A DNA stretch of 64,000 nt from NCBI RefSeq assembly GCF_017876155.1, contig NZ_JAGINP010000005.1, forward strand, positions 186,001-250,000. Direction: 5' to 3'. The notes beneath the pieces were generated by a model. It saw only the letters and a program-made list of their open reading frames with translations, was not told the DNA's origin and did no database searches. Source of the stretch: Azospirillum rugosum. GTDB lineage: Bacteria > Pseudomonadota > Alphaproteobacteria > Azospirillales > Azospirillaceae. The translations under genes and the position numbers were made by a program. Positions 31,825 through 40,438 of the stretch are shown in pieces (within the stretch, counting starts at the first letter, position 1; the number at the start of each line of letters is the position of its first letter).

Positions 31825-31904
31825 GGAATCCTAAGCGCGAGCGGTGGCGGTGGATGGCCTTGCCGGCGGCCTTACCGGCATGTGACACCCTATCTTTCGG
31901 ATAG

Positions 31905-31919
31905 TTAACAAAGCCTTAC
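31905..31919. promoter_or_regulatory. CtrA-like box before fliL operon
   Basis: TTAA CAAAGCC TTAC keeps seven of eight conserved CtrA positions with the correct seven-base spacing, about 80 bases upstream of the fliL start. The sequence around it is AT-rich compared with its surroundings. Confidence 0.5.
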
Positions 31920-32058
31920 AACGAGTGGGCGAGCCTGTGACCGTGCGGCAACCCGTGCTTCGGCACGAAACTTGATTGGGGCCACGCCGGAGAACCGATT
32001 CCAGCCGGAGGACCGCGCAGGCACCACGTCCCATTTCAACCCGCATCACGACCGAGTG

Positions 32059-32200
32059 CCCTCTCCCTGCCTCGCAGGGAGAGGGAGGGGCCCACGCCGT
32101 TGGCGTGGGAGGGTGAGGGCTAGGTTTTCCCGAGAAACCAAGCCCTCACCCTCCCGCGTTCCGCGGGTCCCTCCCTCTCCCGCCGGGGGCGGGAGAGGGT
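32059..32200. repeat. Symmetric multi-hairpin intergenic repeat
   Basis: A REP-like palindromic element. Outer hairpins CCCTCTCCC..GGGAGAGGG occur at both ends (about 32059-32086 and 32169-32199). Inside them are CCCACGCC/GGCGTGGG (left) and CCGCG/CGCGG (right). The centre is formed by GGAGGGTGAGGGC pairing with GCCCTCACCCTCC around a short TTTTCCCGAGAAA-type loop. Related CCCTCTCCC / CCCTCACCC palindromes are widespread between genes in many proteobacteria. Whether it is mobile, or acts as a transcription or topology element, is not known. Confidence 0.7.
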
Positions 32201-32373
32201 TGGTTTCCACCCCGCACGCCTCCCCGGCGTCGCGGGACCGGGATCCTTTTGCCCCGTGCCCACCGGCAGGGCTTTCCGACCCCACGGCAGGAATTGCCCG
32301 GCAGGCGCTGCCGCAGCGGCGCCGAAAGGACGGCGCACGCCCGGACTCCGGCTCGGCAGCCGCCTCGGCACGG

Positions 32374-32390
32374 TTGGCACGCGCCGTGCA
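32374..32390 (+). promoter_or_regulatory. Sigma-54-like promoter before flgF
   Basis: TTGGCACG CGCC GTGCA fits the -24/-12 sigma-54 consensus (TTGGCACG-N4-TTGCA) with one mismatch in the -12 part. It lies about 57 bases upstream of the flgF ATG, the expected distance. Confidence 0.55.
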
Positions 32391-32446
32391 AAGCCTCAAG
32401 CGCCGGCCGGGAAGGCCCGCCGGCCCGAGATGAGGTGAGGTCGCCG

Positions 32447-33169
32447 ATGGAAACCCCGATTTACGTCGCCCTGTCGCGCCAGATGACCCTGCGCCGTCAG
32501 CTGGACGTGATCTCGAACAACATCGCGAACATGAACACCACGGGCTTCAAGCAACAGCGCATGCTGTTCACGGAGTTCCTGGAACGGCCGGGCATGCACG
32601 AGCAGGTCAGCTTCGTGCAGGACCGCGCGGTGGTGCGCGACCTCGCGACCGGCGGCCTGACGCAGACCGGCAACCCGCTGGACGTCGCGCTGACCGGACA
32701 CGGCTACTTCACGGTCGATACGGCGAACGGTCCCCGCTACACGCGGGCCGGAAACTTCCAGCTGAACGACCAGCGGCAGCTGGTGGACGGCGGCGGACTG
32801 CCGGTTCTGGCCGACAACCGCCAGCCGATCACCATCCCGGAGGGCACCCGCGACATCAAGATCACCGGCGACGGCACGGTCGCCACCGAGCTGGGCCCGG
32901 TGGGCAAGCTGAACATCGTGACCTTCAAGAACGAGCAGCTGATGACCGAGGTCGGGTCCGGCCTGTACGTCAGCGACGAGGAGCCGCAGCCGGCCCCGGC
33001 GGACACGAAGGTGGCACAGGGAATGCTAGAGAATTCCAACGTGAAGCCGGTGGTGGAGATGACGGCGATGATCGACATCCAGCGCCAGTACCAGTCGAAC
33101 CAGCGGATGATCGAGAACGAGCACGAACGCATCCGCAGCGCCATCCAGAAGCTGGGCCGCACGGTCTGA
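32447..33169 (+). CDS. flgF: Flagellar basal-body rod protein FlgF
   Basis: A 240-residue proximal rod protein. The N-terminal flagellar rod signature is LDVISNNIANMNTTGFKQQ, and the C-terminal one is VEMTAMIDIQRQYQSNQRMI. The start METPIYVALSRQM is preceded by a GAGGTGAGG ribosome-binding site, and the long upstream extension of the frame is spurious. It is the first gene of flgF-flgG-flgA-flgH on the plus strand, behind a sigma-54-like promoter. Confidence 0.95.
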   Translation: METPIYVALSRQMTLRRQLDVISNNIANMNTTGFKQQRMLFTEFLERPGMHEQVSFVQDRAVVRDLATGGLTQTGNPLDVALTGHGYFTVDTANGPRYTRAGNFQLNDQRQLVDGGGLPVLADNRQPITIPEGTRDIKITGDGTVATELGPVGKLNIVTFKNEQLMTEVGSGLYVSDEEPQPAPADTKVAQGMLENSNVKPVVEMTAMIDIQRQYQSNQRMIENEHERIRSAIQKLGRTV

Positions 33170-33233
33170 TCCGGCCCCTCAACCAGGGCCTCGATCCGAG
33201 AGCCTGACCGAACGAGTTTTAGGAGTACGGACC

Positions 33234-34019
33234 ATGCGCAGCCTCGCCATCGGCGCCACCGGCATGATCGCCCAGCAGCTGAACGTCGAAACCATCTCGA
33301 ACAACATCGCCAACGCGACGACGACCGGCTTCAAGAAGCAGCGCGCCGAGTTCCAGGACCTGCTGTACCAGAACTTCCGCCGCATCGGCTCCACCTCGTC
33401 GGACGCCGGCACCATCGTGCCGACCGGCGTGCAGGTGGGTGCCGGCGTGCGCGTCGCCGCGGTCGCCCGCGTGCTGGAGCAGGGCAACCTGACGGTCACC
33501 GACAACAAGCTGGACCTGGCGGTCAACGGTTCGGGCTATTTCCAGGTGACGCTGCCCAGCGGCGACACCGCCTACACCCGCGCCGGCAACTTCAAGCTGT
33601 CGCCGGAAGGCATCATCGTCACCGCCGACGGCTACCCCGTGCAGCCCAACATCACCATCCCGGCGGAAGCCGTGGACGTCGCCATCAACCCGTCGGGCGA
33701 GGTGCTGGTGAAGCTGGACGGCCAGGTGCAGTCGCAGAACGCCGGCCAGCTCCAGCTCGCCACCTTCGCCAACGCCGCCGGCCTGGAAGCGGTCGGCGAC
33801 AACCTGTTCCTGCAGACCCCGGCCTCGGGCCAGGCGGTGACCGGCAACCCCGGCAACCCCGGCTTCGGCCGCGTGACGCAGGGCGCGCTGGAGACCTCGA
33901 ACGTCAACATCGTGCAGGAGATCACCACCCTGATCTCCGCCCAGCGCGCCTACGAGATGAACTCCAAGATCATCAAGACCACCGACGAGATGATGCAGCA
34001 GGCCGGGCAGATGCGCTGA
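33234..34019 (+). CDS. flgG: Flagellar distal rod protein FlgG
   Basis: A 261-residue distal rod protein of the flagellar basal body. It has the N-terminal signature VETISNNIANATTTGFKKQR with the FlgG-specific FQDLLYQNFR after it, and the C-terminal EITTLISAQRAYEMNSKII. Length and both signatures are normal for the family. An AGGAG ribosome-binding site precedes the ATG, 65 bases after flgF. Confidence 0.97.
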   Translation: MRSLAIGATGMIAQQLNVETISNNIANATTTGFKKQRAEFQDLLYQNFRRIGSTSSDAGTIVPTGVQVGAGVRVAAVARVLEQGNLTVTDNKLDLAVNGSGYFQVTLPSGDTAYTRAGNFKLSPEGIIVTADGYPVQPNITIPAEAVDVAINPSGEVLVKLDGQVQSQNAGQLQLATFANAAGLEAVGDNLFLQTPASGQAVTGNPGNPGFGRVTQGALETSNVNIVQEITTLISAQRAYEMNSKIIKTTDEMMQQAGQMR

Positions 34020-34063
34020 CGCCGCCAGCCAGCCCGCACCATCCATCGTAAGGACCGACCGCC

Positions 34064-34837
34064 ATGCTCCGCTTCGCCTCCCTCCTCCTCGGCACCGCTC
34101 TCGCCGTTTCCGTCCTGGCCGGCCCGACCGCCCTGGCGCAGACGCCGTCGGATTCCATGGTGGGCGAGACGCAGAAGCCGCAGGCCGCCATCTACGGCCC
34201 GACCCACGTCGAGGCGGTGCTGTCGGAGGCGCTGGCCCGCTACATCACCGTCGGCCGCCTGCAGATGGAGCTGGACAGCCGCGCGATCGAAATGCGCGCC
34301 CCGCCGGGCGCCGGCGGGCTGACGGTGGAGAACCTCTACTACAACCCGGTCCAGGGCCGCTTCGCCGCGGAGATCGTCGTCGCCGACACCCGCCCGGCCG
34401 TGCGCCTGCCGGTCGCCGGCCGCGCCTTCGGCGTCGTGCAGGTGCCGGTGCTGGCCCGCCGCGTCGTGCCCGGCGACATCATCGGCGCCGCCGACGTGGA
34501 CTGGCAGGACGTGCGCACCGACCAGACCGGCAGCGACATCGCCGCCACCGACGCGCAGCTGATCGGCATGACGCCCAAGCGCGGCGTGCCGGTGAACATG
34601 CCGGTCCGCCTTCGCGACCTTCAGTCGCCGCGGATGATCGACAAGGGCGCGCTCGTCACCATCACGTTGGTCACCGCCAACATCACGCTGTCGGCCCAGG
34701 GCAAGGCCCTGCAGGACGGCGGCAAGGGCGACGTCATCCGCGTCGTCAACACCCAATCCAACCGCATCGTCGAAGCGACGGTCGCCGGCCCCAACATCGT
34801 CGCCGTGGCAAAGCCCGGCGTGATCGCGATGAAGTGA
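34064..34837 (+). CDS. flgA: Flagellar P-ring assembly chaperone FlgA
   Basis: A 257-residue periplasmic protein with a Sec signal (LLLGTALAVSVLAGPTALAQ). The C-terminal SAF domain includes VPVLARRVVPGDIIGAADVD, GMTPKRGVPVNMPVRL and VNTQSNRIVEATVAGPN, as in FlgA proteins that help FlgI form the P ring. It follows flgG by 44 bases and precedes flgH, a common alphaproteobacterial order. Confidence 0.92.
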   Translation: MLRFASLLLGTALAVSVLAGPTALAQTPSDSMVGETQKPQAAIYGPTHVEAVLSEALARYITVGRLQMELDSRAIEMRAPPGAGGLTVENLYYNPVQGRFAAEIVVADTRPAVRLPVAGRAFGVVQVPVLARRVVPGDIIGAADVDWQDVRTDQTGSDIAATDAQLIGMTPKRGVPVNMPVRLRDLQSPRMIDKGALVTITLVTANITLSAQGKALQDGGKGDVIRVVNTQSNRIVEATVAGPNIVAVAKPGVIAMK

Positions 34838-34850
34838 GGAGAAAGCTCCA

Positions 34851-35636
34851 ATGACCGCCCATCCGTCCATCGCCCGCCCGCGTGTGATCCATGGAGCCCT
34901 CCGCGTCGCGCTGCTCGCCGCCGTCGCAGCCAGCCTGCCGGCCTGCAACGCCATGCAGCGCGTGGCCGACATCGGCTCCGCGCCTGAGCTGAGCAAGATC
35001 CAGGACCCGCACGCCCAGCCCGGCTACCAGCCGGTCAGCCTGCCGATGCCGACCCCGCTGCCGACGGAGCGCAACCCGAACTCCCTGTGGCGCAACGGCT
35101 CCAAGGCCTTCTTCAAGGACCAGCGCGCCAGCAAGGTGGGCGACCTGCTGACCGTCGACATCCAGATCAACGACCAGGCGCAGCTGAACAACGAGAGCAA
35201 GCGGTCGCGCGACAACTCCGACAAGGCCGGCCTGCCCGCCTTCCTCGGCTTCCAGACCAAGGCCCTGAAGAGCGTGCTGCCCGACGACGTGAGCGCCGAC
35301 AGCCTGGTGGACCTGTCCAGCACCACCTCCAACAACGGCAAGGGCAGCGTCAACCGCAAGGAGCAGATCGCGCTCAAGGTCGCGGCGCTGGTCACCCAGT
35401 CGCTGCCCAACGGCAACATGGTCATCCAGGGCCGGCAGGAGGTGCGCGTCAACTACGAGGTGCGCGACCTGATCATCACCGGCGTCATCCGGCCGGAAGA
35501 CATCACCGCCCAGAACACCATCAGCTACGAGAAGGTGGCGGAGGCCCGCATCTCCTACGGCGGCCGCGGCCAGATCACCGACGTGCAGCAGCCCCGCTAC
35601 GGCCAGCAGCTGTTCGACATCATCATGCCGTTCTAA
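34851..35636 (+). CDS. flgH: Flagellar L-ring lipoprotein FlgH
   Basis: A 261-residue outer-membrane lipoprotein forming the L ring. The lipobox is LPAC with Cys32 as the lipidated residue. Typical FlgH features follow: SLWRNGSKAFFKDQRASKVG, LLTVDIQINDQAQLNNESKR, LPNGNMVIQGRQEVRVNYE and ISYEKVAEARISYGGRGQI. A strong GAGGAGA ribosome-binding site precedes the ATG, 13 bases after flgA. Confidence 0.96.
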   Translation: MTAHPSIARPRVIHGALRVALLAAVAASLPACNAMQRVADIGSAPELSKIQDPHAQPGYQPVSLPMPTPLPTERNPNSLWRNGSKAFFKDQRASKVGDLLTVDIQINDQAQLNNESKRSRDNSDKAGLPAFLGFQTKALKSVLPDDVSADSLVDLSSTTSNNGKGSVNRKEQIALKVAALVTQSLPNGNMVIQGRQEVRVNYEVRDLIITGVIRPEDITAQNTISYEKVAEARISYGGRGQITDVQQPRYGQQLFDIIMPF

Positions 35637-35663
35637 ATCACCCCGTTCCAAGGACTGGGGAAG

Positions 35664-35693
35664 GCAGGGTGGGAACTCCGGTTCCTGCCCTGC
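35664..35693 (+). terminator. Hairpin after flgH
   Basis: A 13-base stem (GCAGGGTGGGAAC pairing with GTTCCTGCCCTGC, two G-U pairs) with loop TCCG lies 27 bases after flgH. There is no T run, so it is a weak or Rho-assisted terminator candidate. Confidence 0.4.
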
Positions 35694-35879
35694 ATTCGCG
35701 TGTCCGGGTGGGAAGTTCCTGCCGGTGGGCCACTTCTGCCGCGCCCGCCTTTGCCGCGCCTCGATGGAAATGCGCGTGTGGTGTGGACCGGCTCACAGCC
35801 GGGCCGGGCGGACGCGGGTAGGGTCTGGTTATCGACAACGCCGGGGCGCGGGCCCTGGCCTCAGACCCAGGAGCCCACC

Positions 35880-36242
35880 ATGATCCGCACCTCGCTGCTC
35901 GCCGGTTTCGCCACGCTGGCCCTGCTGTCCGCCCCGGCCATGGCGCAGAACATCACCAGCCTGAACAACACCGCCGCGGGCGTCGGCAACGTCGCGGTGC
36001 AGAACGCCTTCACCAAGCAGAAGGGCGGCGGCTTCCTCGGCGGGCCGAACATCGTCAACATGAACAACACCGCGGCCGGCATCGGCAACCTGGCGGTCCA
36101 GAACGGCACCGTGATCCAGAAGACCCCGAAGGTCGGCCCGCTCGGCGTGCCCTTCGGCGGCGGCAACCAGTTCCAGGCCAACAACATGGCCGCCGGCATC
36201 GGCAACTTCGCCAAGCAGAACGCTTTCGGCATCCAGAAGTAA
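35880..36242 (+). CDS. Exported three-repeat protein (curlin-like motifs)
   Basis: A 120-residue protein with a Sec signal peptide cut after AMA (residue 22). The mature part is three copies of a 25-residue unit (about 24-48, 57-81 and 96-120) that share NN-x-AAG-x-GN-x-A-x-QN and end in Q-K, joined by Gly/Pro-rich links. The G-x-GN-x-A-x-Q spacing recalls curlin repeats of amyloid fibre subunits, but the units are longer-spaced and there are only three. No export or nucleator genes of curli type are nearby. It lies between flgH and a diguanylate cyclase gene, flanked by hairpins, so it is probably its own transcript. Confidence 0.72.
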   Translation: MIRTSLLAGFATLALLSAPAMAQNITSLNNTAAGVGNVAVQNAFTKQKGGGFLGGPNIVNMNNTAAGIGNLAVQNGTVIQKTPKVGPLGVPFGGGNQFQANNMAAGIGNFAKQNAFGIQK

Positions 36243-36264
36243 CGCGGTCCCCTGCGCCGCCCCA

Positions 36265-36296
36265 AGCCTCGACCGGCGTGCCGTCCGGTCGAGGCT
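36265..36296 (+). terminator. Hairpin after the three-repeat protein gene
   Basis: A perfect 12-base stem (AGCCTCGACCGG / CCGGTCGAGGCT) with an eight-base loop, 22 bases after the stop. It lacks a clear T run (TGTCGCGTCTTCC follows), so efficiency is uncertain. Confidence 0.5.
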
Positions 36297-36387
36297 GTCG
36301 CGTCTTCCCGTTCCACAGAATTCCATACCGCTGTAACGCTTCCTTCAAGACCCTGTGTTTCACTGGGCTGTCGGGCGTGGAGGCGGG

Positions 36388-37281
36388 ATGCGGATCCTGG
36401 TTGTTGATGATTCGCGCATGGCGCGCATGGTGCTGTGCCAGCAGCTGGAAGGTCTGGGCCATCAGACGGCGTTCGCGGCCAGCGGCGAGGAAGCGCTGGC
36501 CCGCTGCCGCGACGAGTCCTTCGACGTCGCGCTGGTCGATTTCCGCGTCGGCGCCATGGAGGGCGTGGAGGTGTGCTGGCACCTGCGCGCGGCGCAGGGG
36601 GCGAAGCACCTTTACCTCATGCTGATGATCCCCGGCAGCATCACCAACCAGTTCTTCGAGGTGGTGGAGAACGGCGCCGACGAGTTCCTGCGCAAGCCGC
36701 TGGACTTGGTCTGGCTGCGCGCCCGGTTGCTTGCCGCCTCGCGCGTGGTGGAGATGCAGCGCCAGTTGGAACGGCTTGCCACCACCGACTCGCTGACCGG
36801 CGCGCTGAACCGCGGACGCTTCATGACGCGGGCGGCGGGCGAGGCGGCGCAGGCTCAACGCTCCGGCCGGCCGCTGTCGGCGATCATGCTGGACATCGAC
36901 CACTTCAAGAAGATCAACGACACCCACGGCCACGCCACCGGCGACGAGGCGATCCGCAGCGTCGTGCGCGTCTGCCGGACGCTGGTGCGCGGCGCCGACA
37001 TCCTGGGCCGCCTTGGCGGCGAGGAGTTCGCCATCCTGCTGCCCGACACGCCGCTGCAGGGCGCGGCGCTGCTGGCCGAGCGGCTGCGCGCGGCGTTGGC
37101 GGCGACCCAGGTGCGGCTTCCCGGCGGCGGGGCGGTGACCTTCACCGTCAGCATCGGCGTCAGCGCGCTGCGCCCGGAGGAGGAGGCGGTGAGCGCCCTG
37201 CTGGCGCGCGCGGACGAGGCCCTGTACCGCGCGAAGAACGGCGGACGGAACCGGGTGGTGTGCGACGAGGCGACCACGTAG
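36388..37281 (+). CDS. Response regulator diguanylate cyclase (REC-GGDEF)
   Basis: A 297-residue protein that makes c-di-GMP. The N-terminal receiver starts MRILVVDDSRMARM, with phosphoacceptor Asp51 in LVDFRVGAMEG and Lys in LRKPLD. The GGDEF domain has TTDSLTGALNRGRF, IMLDIDHFKKINDTHGH and the active-site GGEEF at 210-214. The ATG at 36388 follows a GGAGGCGGG site and is preferred over the upstream in-frame start. Lying among flagellar genes, it is a plausible motility-to-biofilm switch. The cognate kinase is not visible nearby. Confidence 0.92.
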   Translation: MRILVVDDSRMARMVLCQQLEGLGHQTAFAASGEEALARCRDESFDVALVDFRVGAMEGVEVCWHLRAAQGAKHLYLMLMIPGSITNQFFEVVENGADEFLRKPLDLVWLRARLLAASRVVEMQRQLERLATTDSLTGALNRGRFMTRAAGEAAQAQRSGRPLSAIMLDIDHFKKINDTHGHATGDEAIRSVVRVCRTLVRGADILGRLGGEEFAILLPDTPLQGAALLAERLRAALAATQVRLPGGGAVTFTVSIGVSALRPEEEAVSALLARADEALYRAKNGGRNRVVCDEATT

Positions 37282-37389
37282 CGTGGCCGATCCGGGCGCC
37301 ATGCATTTGTCCGCTGACTCCCGATGCCGGCTGTCTTAAGGTGCTCGCCCCTGGGTGGTGCGGGTGACGGACGGAGTTCGGACCAGGAT

Positions 37390-39801
37390 ATGTGTGCGAT
37401 GGACAGGCAATCACGCGACCTCGCGCAGGCGATCGAGTTCCATCGGGCCGGCGACATCGCGTGCGCGGAGGCCATCTACGCGCGGCTGCTCAAGGCGAAC
37501 CCGCGCAACAGCGAGGCCCTGCACCTTCTGGGAGTCGCCTGCTACCAGCGGCGGCACTTCGAGCGCTCGGCCCGGCTGATCGCCGACGCCATCGCCATCC
37601 GGAAGGACCCCGCCTACTTCTTCAATCTCGGCTACGCGCTTCAAGGGCTGGACCGCACGGAGGAGGCGATGGCCGCCTACCGGGACGCGCTGGCCCTGCG
37701 CCCCGATTACCCGGAGGCCCAGAACAACCTCGGCAACGCCCTGAAGACGCTGGATCGGCTGGAGGACGCCGTCGTCGCCTACGGCCGCGCGCTGACCCTC
37801 CAGCCTGCCTTCACGAGCATCCTCTTCAACCGCGGCACCGCTCTCTTCAGGCTGGACCGGATCGAGGAGGCGGCGGACGCCTTCCGCGAGGCCACGCGCC
37901 ATTTTCCCGACAACCCCGAGGCCCAGCACGACCTCGGCGTCTCCCTGCGCAAGCTGAAGCGGCCGGGGGAGGCCGTCGCGGCCTTCCGCGCCGCGCTCGC
38001 GCTGCGGCCCGACCATGCGGAGGCCGCGCAGAGCCTCGGCAACGCCTTCCGCGACCTGAAGAGCCCCGACGAGGCGGTCGCCGCCTTCCGCCGGACGCTC
38101 GTCCTGCGCCCCGATCATGCGGAGGGCCATTTCCTGCTCGGCACCGCGTTGCAGGACCGGCGCGATTTCAACGCGGCGCTGGCCGCCCACCGCACCGCGC
38201 TCCGGCTGAAGCCGGACGCCTCGGAAACGGCCAACAACCTCGGCAACACGCTCCAGGCGCTCGGGCGCAGTGGCGAGGCGCTGGACGCCCACCGCCGCGC
38301 CCTGGTGCTGAACCCCGACCTGCCGGAGGTTCTCAACAACGTCGCCAACTCGCTGCAAACCTTGGGGGATTCCCTCGGGGCCCTTCGGTTCTACCACCGG
38401 GCCCTGGCGGTTCGGCCCGACTATCCGGACGGGCAGCTGAACCGCGCGTTCACCCTGCTGCTGGAAGGACGATTCGCCGAGGGCTGGGACGCCTACGAGT
38501 GGCGCCGGCCGCGCACCGGGCTCGACGCGCGCGGATTCGCGCAGCCGCTGTGGAACGGCGAGCGCGGCGAGGGCCGGACGCTGCTCCTGCACAGCGAGCA
38601 GGGGCTGGGCGACACGATCCAGTTCGCGCGCTACGTCCCGATGGCGGTTGAGCGCGGCTGGAAGGTCGTCTTCGAGGTGCCGCCCCCGCTGAAGGGTCTG
38701 TTCGGCCCGATGCCCGGCGTAACGCTGGTGGCCGGAAACGACCCCCTGCCCCCCTGCGACGCCCAGTGCCCCCTGATGAGCCTGCCGCGCGCCTTCGCCA
38801 CGACCCTGGAGACGATCCCGCCCCCGATGCCCCTGATGGACGCCGGACCGGACCGAGTGGAGCGATGGCGCGCCCGCATATCCAACGATCCGGCGGGCGG
38901 CGCGCTGCGCGTCGGCATCGTCTGGGCGGGCAACCCATCGCACAAGAACGATCACAACCGGTCCATCCCGCTCCACCGGCTGGCGCCCTGGCTGCGGATT
39001 CCCGGCGTCCGCTTCTACGCGCTTCAGAAGGATGTGCGTCCGGCCGACGCGGCGGTGCTGGAGGCGCTGGGCGACGTCGTCACGCCGCTGGGGCCCGACC
39101 TCCGCGATTGGACCGACACGGCGGCGGCGCTGTCCGCGCTGGATCTGCTGGTCAGCGTGGACACCTCGGTCGCCCATCTGGCCGGGACGCTCGGCCGGCC
39201 GGTCTGGATGCTGCTGCCCTTCGCCGCGGACTGGCGCTGGCTGCGCGACCGCGAGGACAGCCCCTGGTACCCGTCCATGCGGCTGTTCCGGCAACCGTCC
39301 GCCGGGGACTGGGACGCGGTGTTCGCGCGGATGGCCGGGGAGTTGGCCCGACTCGCCGCGGCGAAGGCGGAAAGAAAGCCGCCCACGATCACGGTCGCGG
39401 TCGGACCCGGAGAACTGCTGGACCGCATCACGACGCTGGAACTGCGCCTGGCCGACACCGACGACAGCACCGACGGTGACGCGGTCCGGAACGGCATGCA
39501 GGCCGAACTCGCCACGCTGGAGCGCAGCGCGGCCCTTCATCTGCCGGCGACGAGCGCCCTGAAGGACCTGCGCGCCCGGTTGGCCAGCCTCAACGCCGAG
39601 CTGGCAGCGGTCGAGGAGGCCTTGCGGGATTGCGAGGAGCGCCAGGACTTCGGGCCGCGATTCGTCGGGCTGGCGCGCGCCGGCCTGCGGGCGGGCGAAC
39701 GGCACGCCGACACCCTGCGCCGGATCGACGCGCTTGCCGGCAGCGGCGACGCGGTTTGCGCCCACGAAGAAAGCCCCCCGCCGGTGCCGGCGGAGGGCTG
39801 A
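37390..39801 (+). CDS. TPR protein fused to a glycosyltransferase-like domain and a C-terminal helical domain
   Basis: An 803-residue protein. Residues about 10-350 are at least nine tetratricopeptide repeats (for example GYALQGLDRTEEAMAAYRDA, NLGNALKTLDRLEDAVVAYG). The next part resembles the TPR-associated GT9/GT41-like domain: LNRAFTLLLEGRFAEGWDAY, HSEQGLGDTIQFARYVP, VGIVWAGNPSHKNDHNRSIP and DLLVSVDTSVAHLAGTLGRP. The last 130 residues (LLDRITTLELRLADTDD onward) are helical and resemble DUF6165-type proteins. Proteins of this build next to flagellar genes often act in glycosylation of flagellin or cell-surface components, which is an inference here. ATG 37390 or 37399 may be used. Confidence 0.8.
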   Translation: MCAMDRQSRDLAQAIEFHRAGDIACAEAIYARLLKANPRNSEALHLLGVACYQRRHFERSARLIADAIAIRKDPAYFFNLGYALQGLDRTEEAMAAYRDALALRPDYPEAQNNLGNALKTLDRLEDAVVAYGRALTLQPAFTSILFNRGTALFRLDRIEEAADAFREATRHFPDNPEAQHDLGVSLRKLKRPGEAVAAFRAALALRPDHAEAAQSLGNAFRDLKSPDEAVAAFRRTLVLRPDHAEGHFLLGTALQDRRDFNAALAAHRTALRLKPDASETANNLGNTLQALGRSGEALDAHRRALVLNPDLPEVLNNVANSLQTLGDSLGALRFYHRALAVRPDYPDGQLNRAFTLLLEGRFAEGWDAYEWRRPRTGLDARGFAQPLWNGERGEGRTLLLHSEQGLGDTIQFARYVPMAVERGWKVVFEVPPPLKGLFGPMPGVTLVAGNDPLPPCDAQCPLMSLPRAFATTLETIPPPMPLMDAGPDRVERWRARISNDPAGGALRVGIVWAGNPSHKNDHNRSIPLHRLAPWLRIPGVRFYALQKDVRPADAAVLEALGDVVTPLGPDLRDWTDTAAALSALDLLVSVDTSVAHLAGTLGRPVWMLLPFAADWRWLRDREDSPWYPSMRLFRQPSAGDWDAVFARMAGELARLAAAKAERKPPTITVAVGPGELLDRITTLELRLADTDDSTDGDAVRNGMQAELATLERSAALHLPATSALKDLRARLASLNAELAAVEEALRDCEERQDFGPRFVGLARAGLRAGERHADTLRRIDALAGSGDAVCAHEESPPPVPAEG

Positions 39802-39834
39802 TCGCTCTTCGGATCAACGGGCGGCAGGCCGCGG

Positions 39835-40254
39835 TCAGTCGTCGCGCTGGGTGCGCTCCAGGCGCTCGTGGCGCTCCTGGGCTTCGAGGCTCAGCGTGGC
39901 GATGGGGCGGGCGTCGAGGCGGCGGACCGCGATCGGCTCCCCCGTTTCCTCGCAGTAGCCGTATTCCCCGTTCTGGAGCCGCTCCAGCGCCGCGTCGATC
40001 TTGGAGATCAGCTTGCGCTCACGGTCGCGGGTGCGGAGTTCCAACGCGCGGTCGGTTTCCGCCGACGCGCGGTCGGCGATGTCCGGCTCCTGAATGCCGC
40101 CTTCCTGGAGGCTGTTCAGCGTCTCGTTGGATTCCTGCAGAAGCTCGGCGCGCCAGCGCAGCAGCTTCTGGCGGAAATACTCCCGCATGACGGGATTCAT
40201 GAACTCTTCGTCTTCCGACGGAGTGTAGTCCTTGGGCAGAAGCGGCGACGTCAT
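39835..40254 (-). CDS. dksA: DksA/TraR-family RNA polymerase-binding protein
   Basis: A 139-residue DksA. It binds the secondary channel of RNA polymerase and helps ppGpp adjust transcription. The coiled coil (FRQKLLRWRAELLQESNETL) and the loop with the DxxDxA tip (DIADRASAETDRALELRTRD) are present. In the C-terminal finger only one cysteine remains (GYCEETGEPIAVRRLDARPI, then TLSLEAQERHE), so the four-cysteine zinc site of enterobacterial DksA is absent. This single-cysteine form is usual in alphaproteobacteria. It is convergent with the TPR gene. Confidence 0.93.
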   Translation of the reverse strand: MTSPLLPKDYTPSEDEEFMNPVMREYFRQKLLRWRAELLQESNETLNSLQEGGIQEPDIADRASAETDRALELRTRDRERKLISKIDAALERLQNGEYGYCEETGEPIAVRRLDARPIATLSLEAQERHERLERTQRDD

Positions 40255-40438
40255 CCGAGAGCATCCAACGCAAAAGGGTGATCCGGGCGGCGCGGAGTAT
40301 AGGTAGCCGGATCGGCAATCGCAACCCCGCGGTTCGCCCTGCGGAACGCGAACAAACTCTTTGAGATGCAAAGGCTTGGCGGACGCGTCGGGCCCGGCCG
40401 GATGGCCGATGCGGAACGGCCGGGCGTAGGCTTCGCGG

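Larger units (their letters stand above)
31825..32446. other. Long intergenic region between fliL and flgF
   Basis: A 622-base region with no convincing gene. From left to right it holds the fliL promoter area with a CtrA-like box (31905-31919), a multi-hairpin repeat (32059-32200), and the flgF promoter area with a sigma-54-like element (32374-32390). Open frames that cross it are GC-bias artefacts. Confidence 0.7.

Noticed and set aside
37411..39765. Minus-strand open frame of 784 codons over the TPR gene
   Set aside because: It mirrors the TPR repeats of the plus strand and has no start signal or domain.
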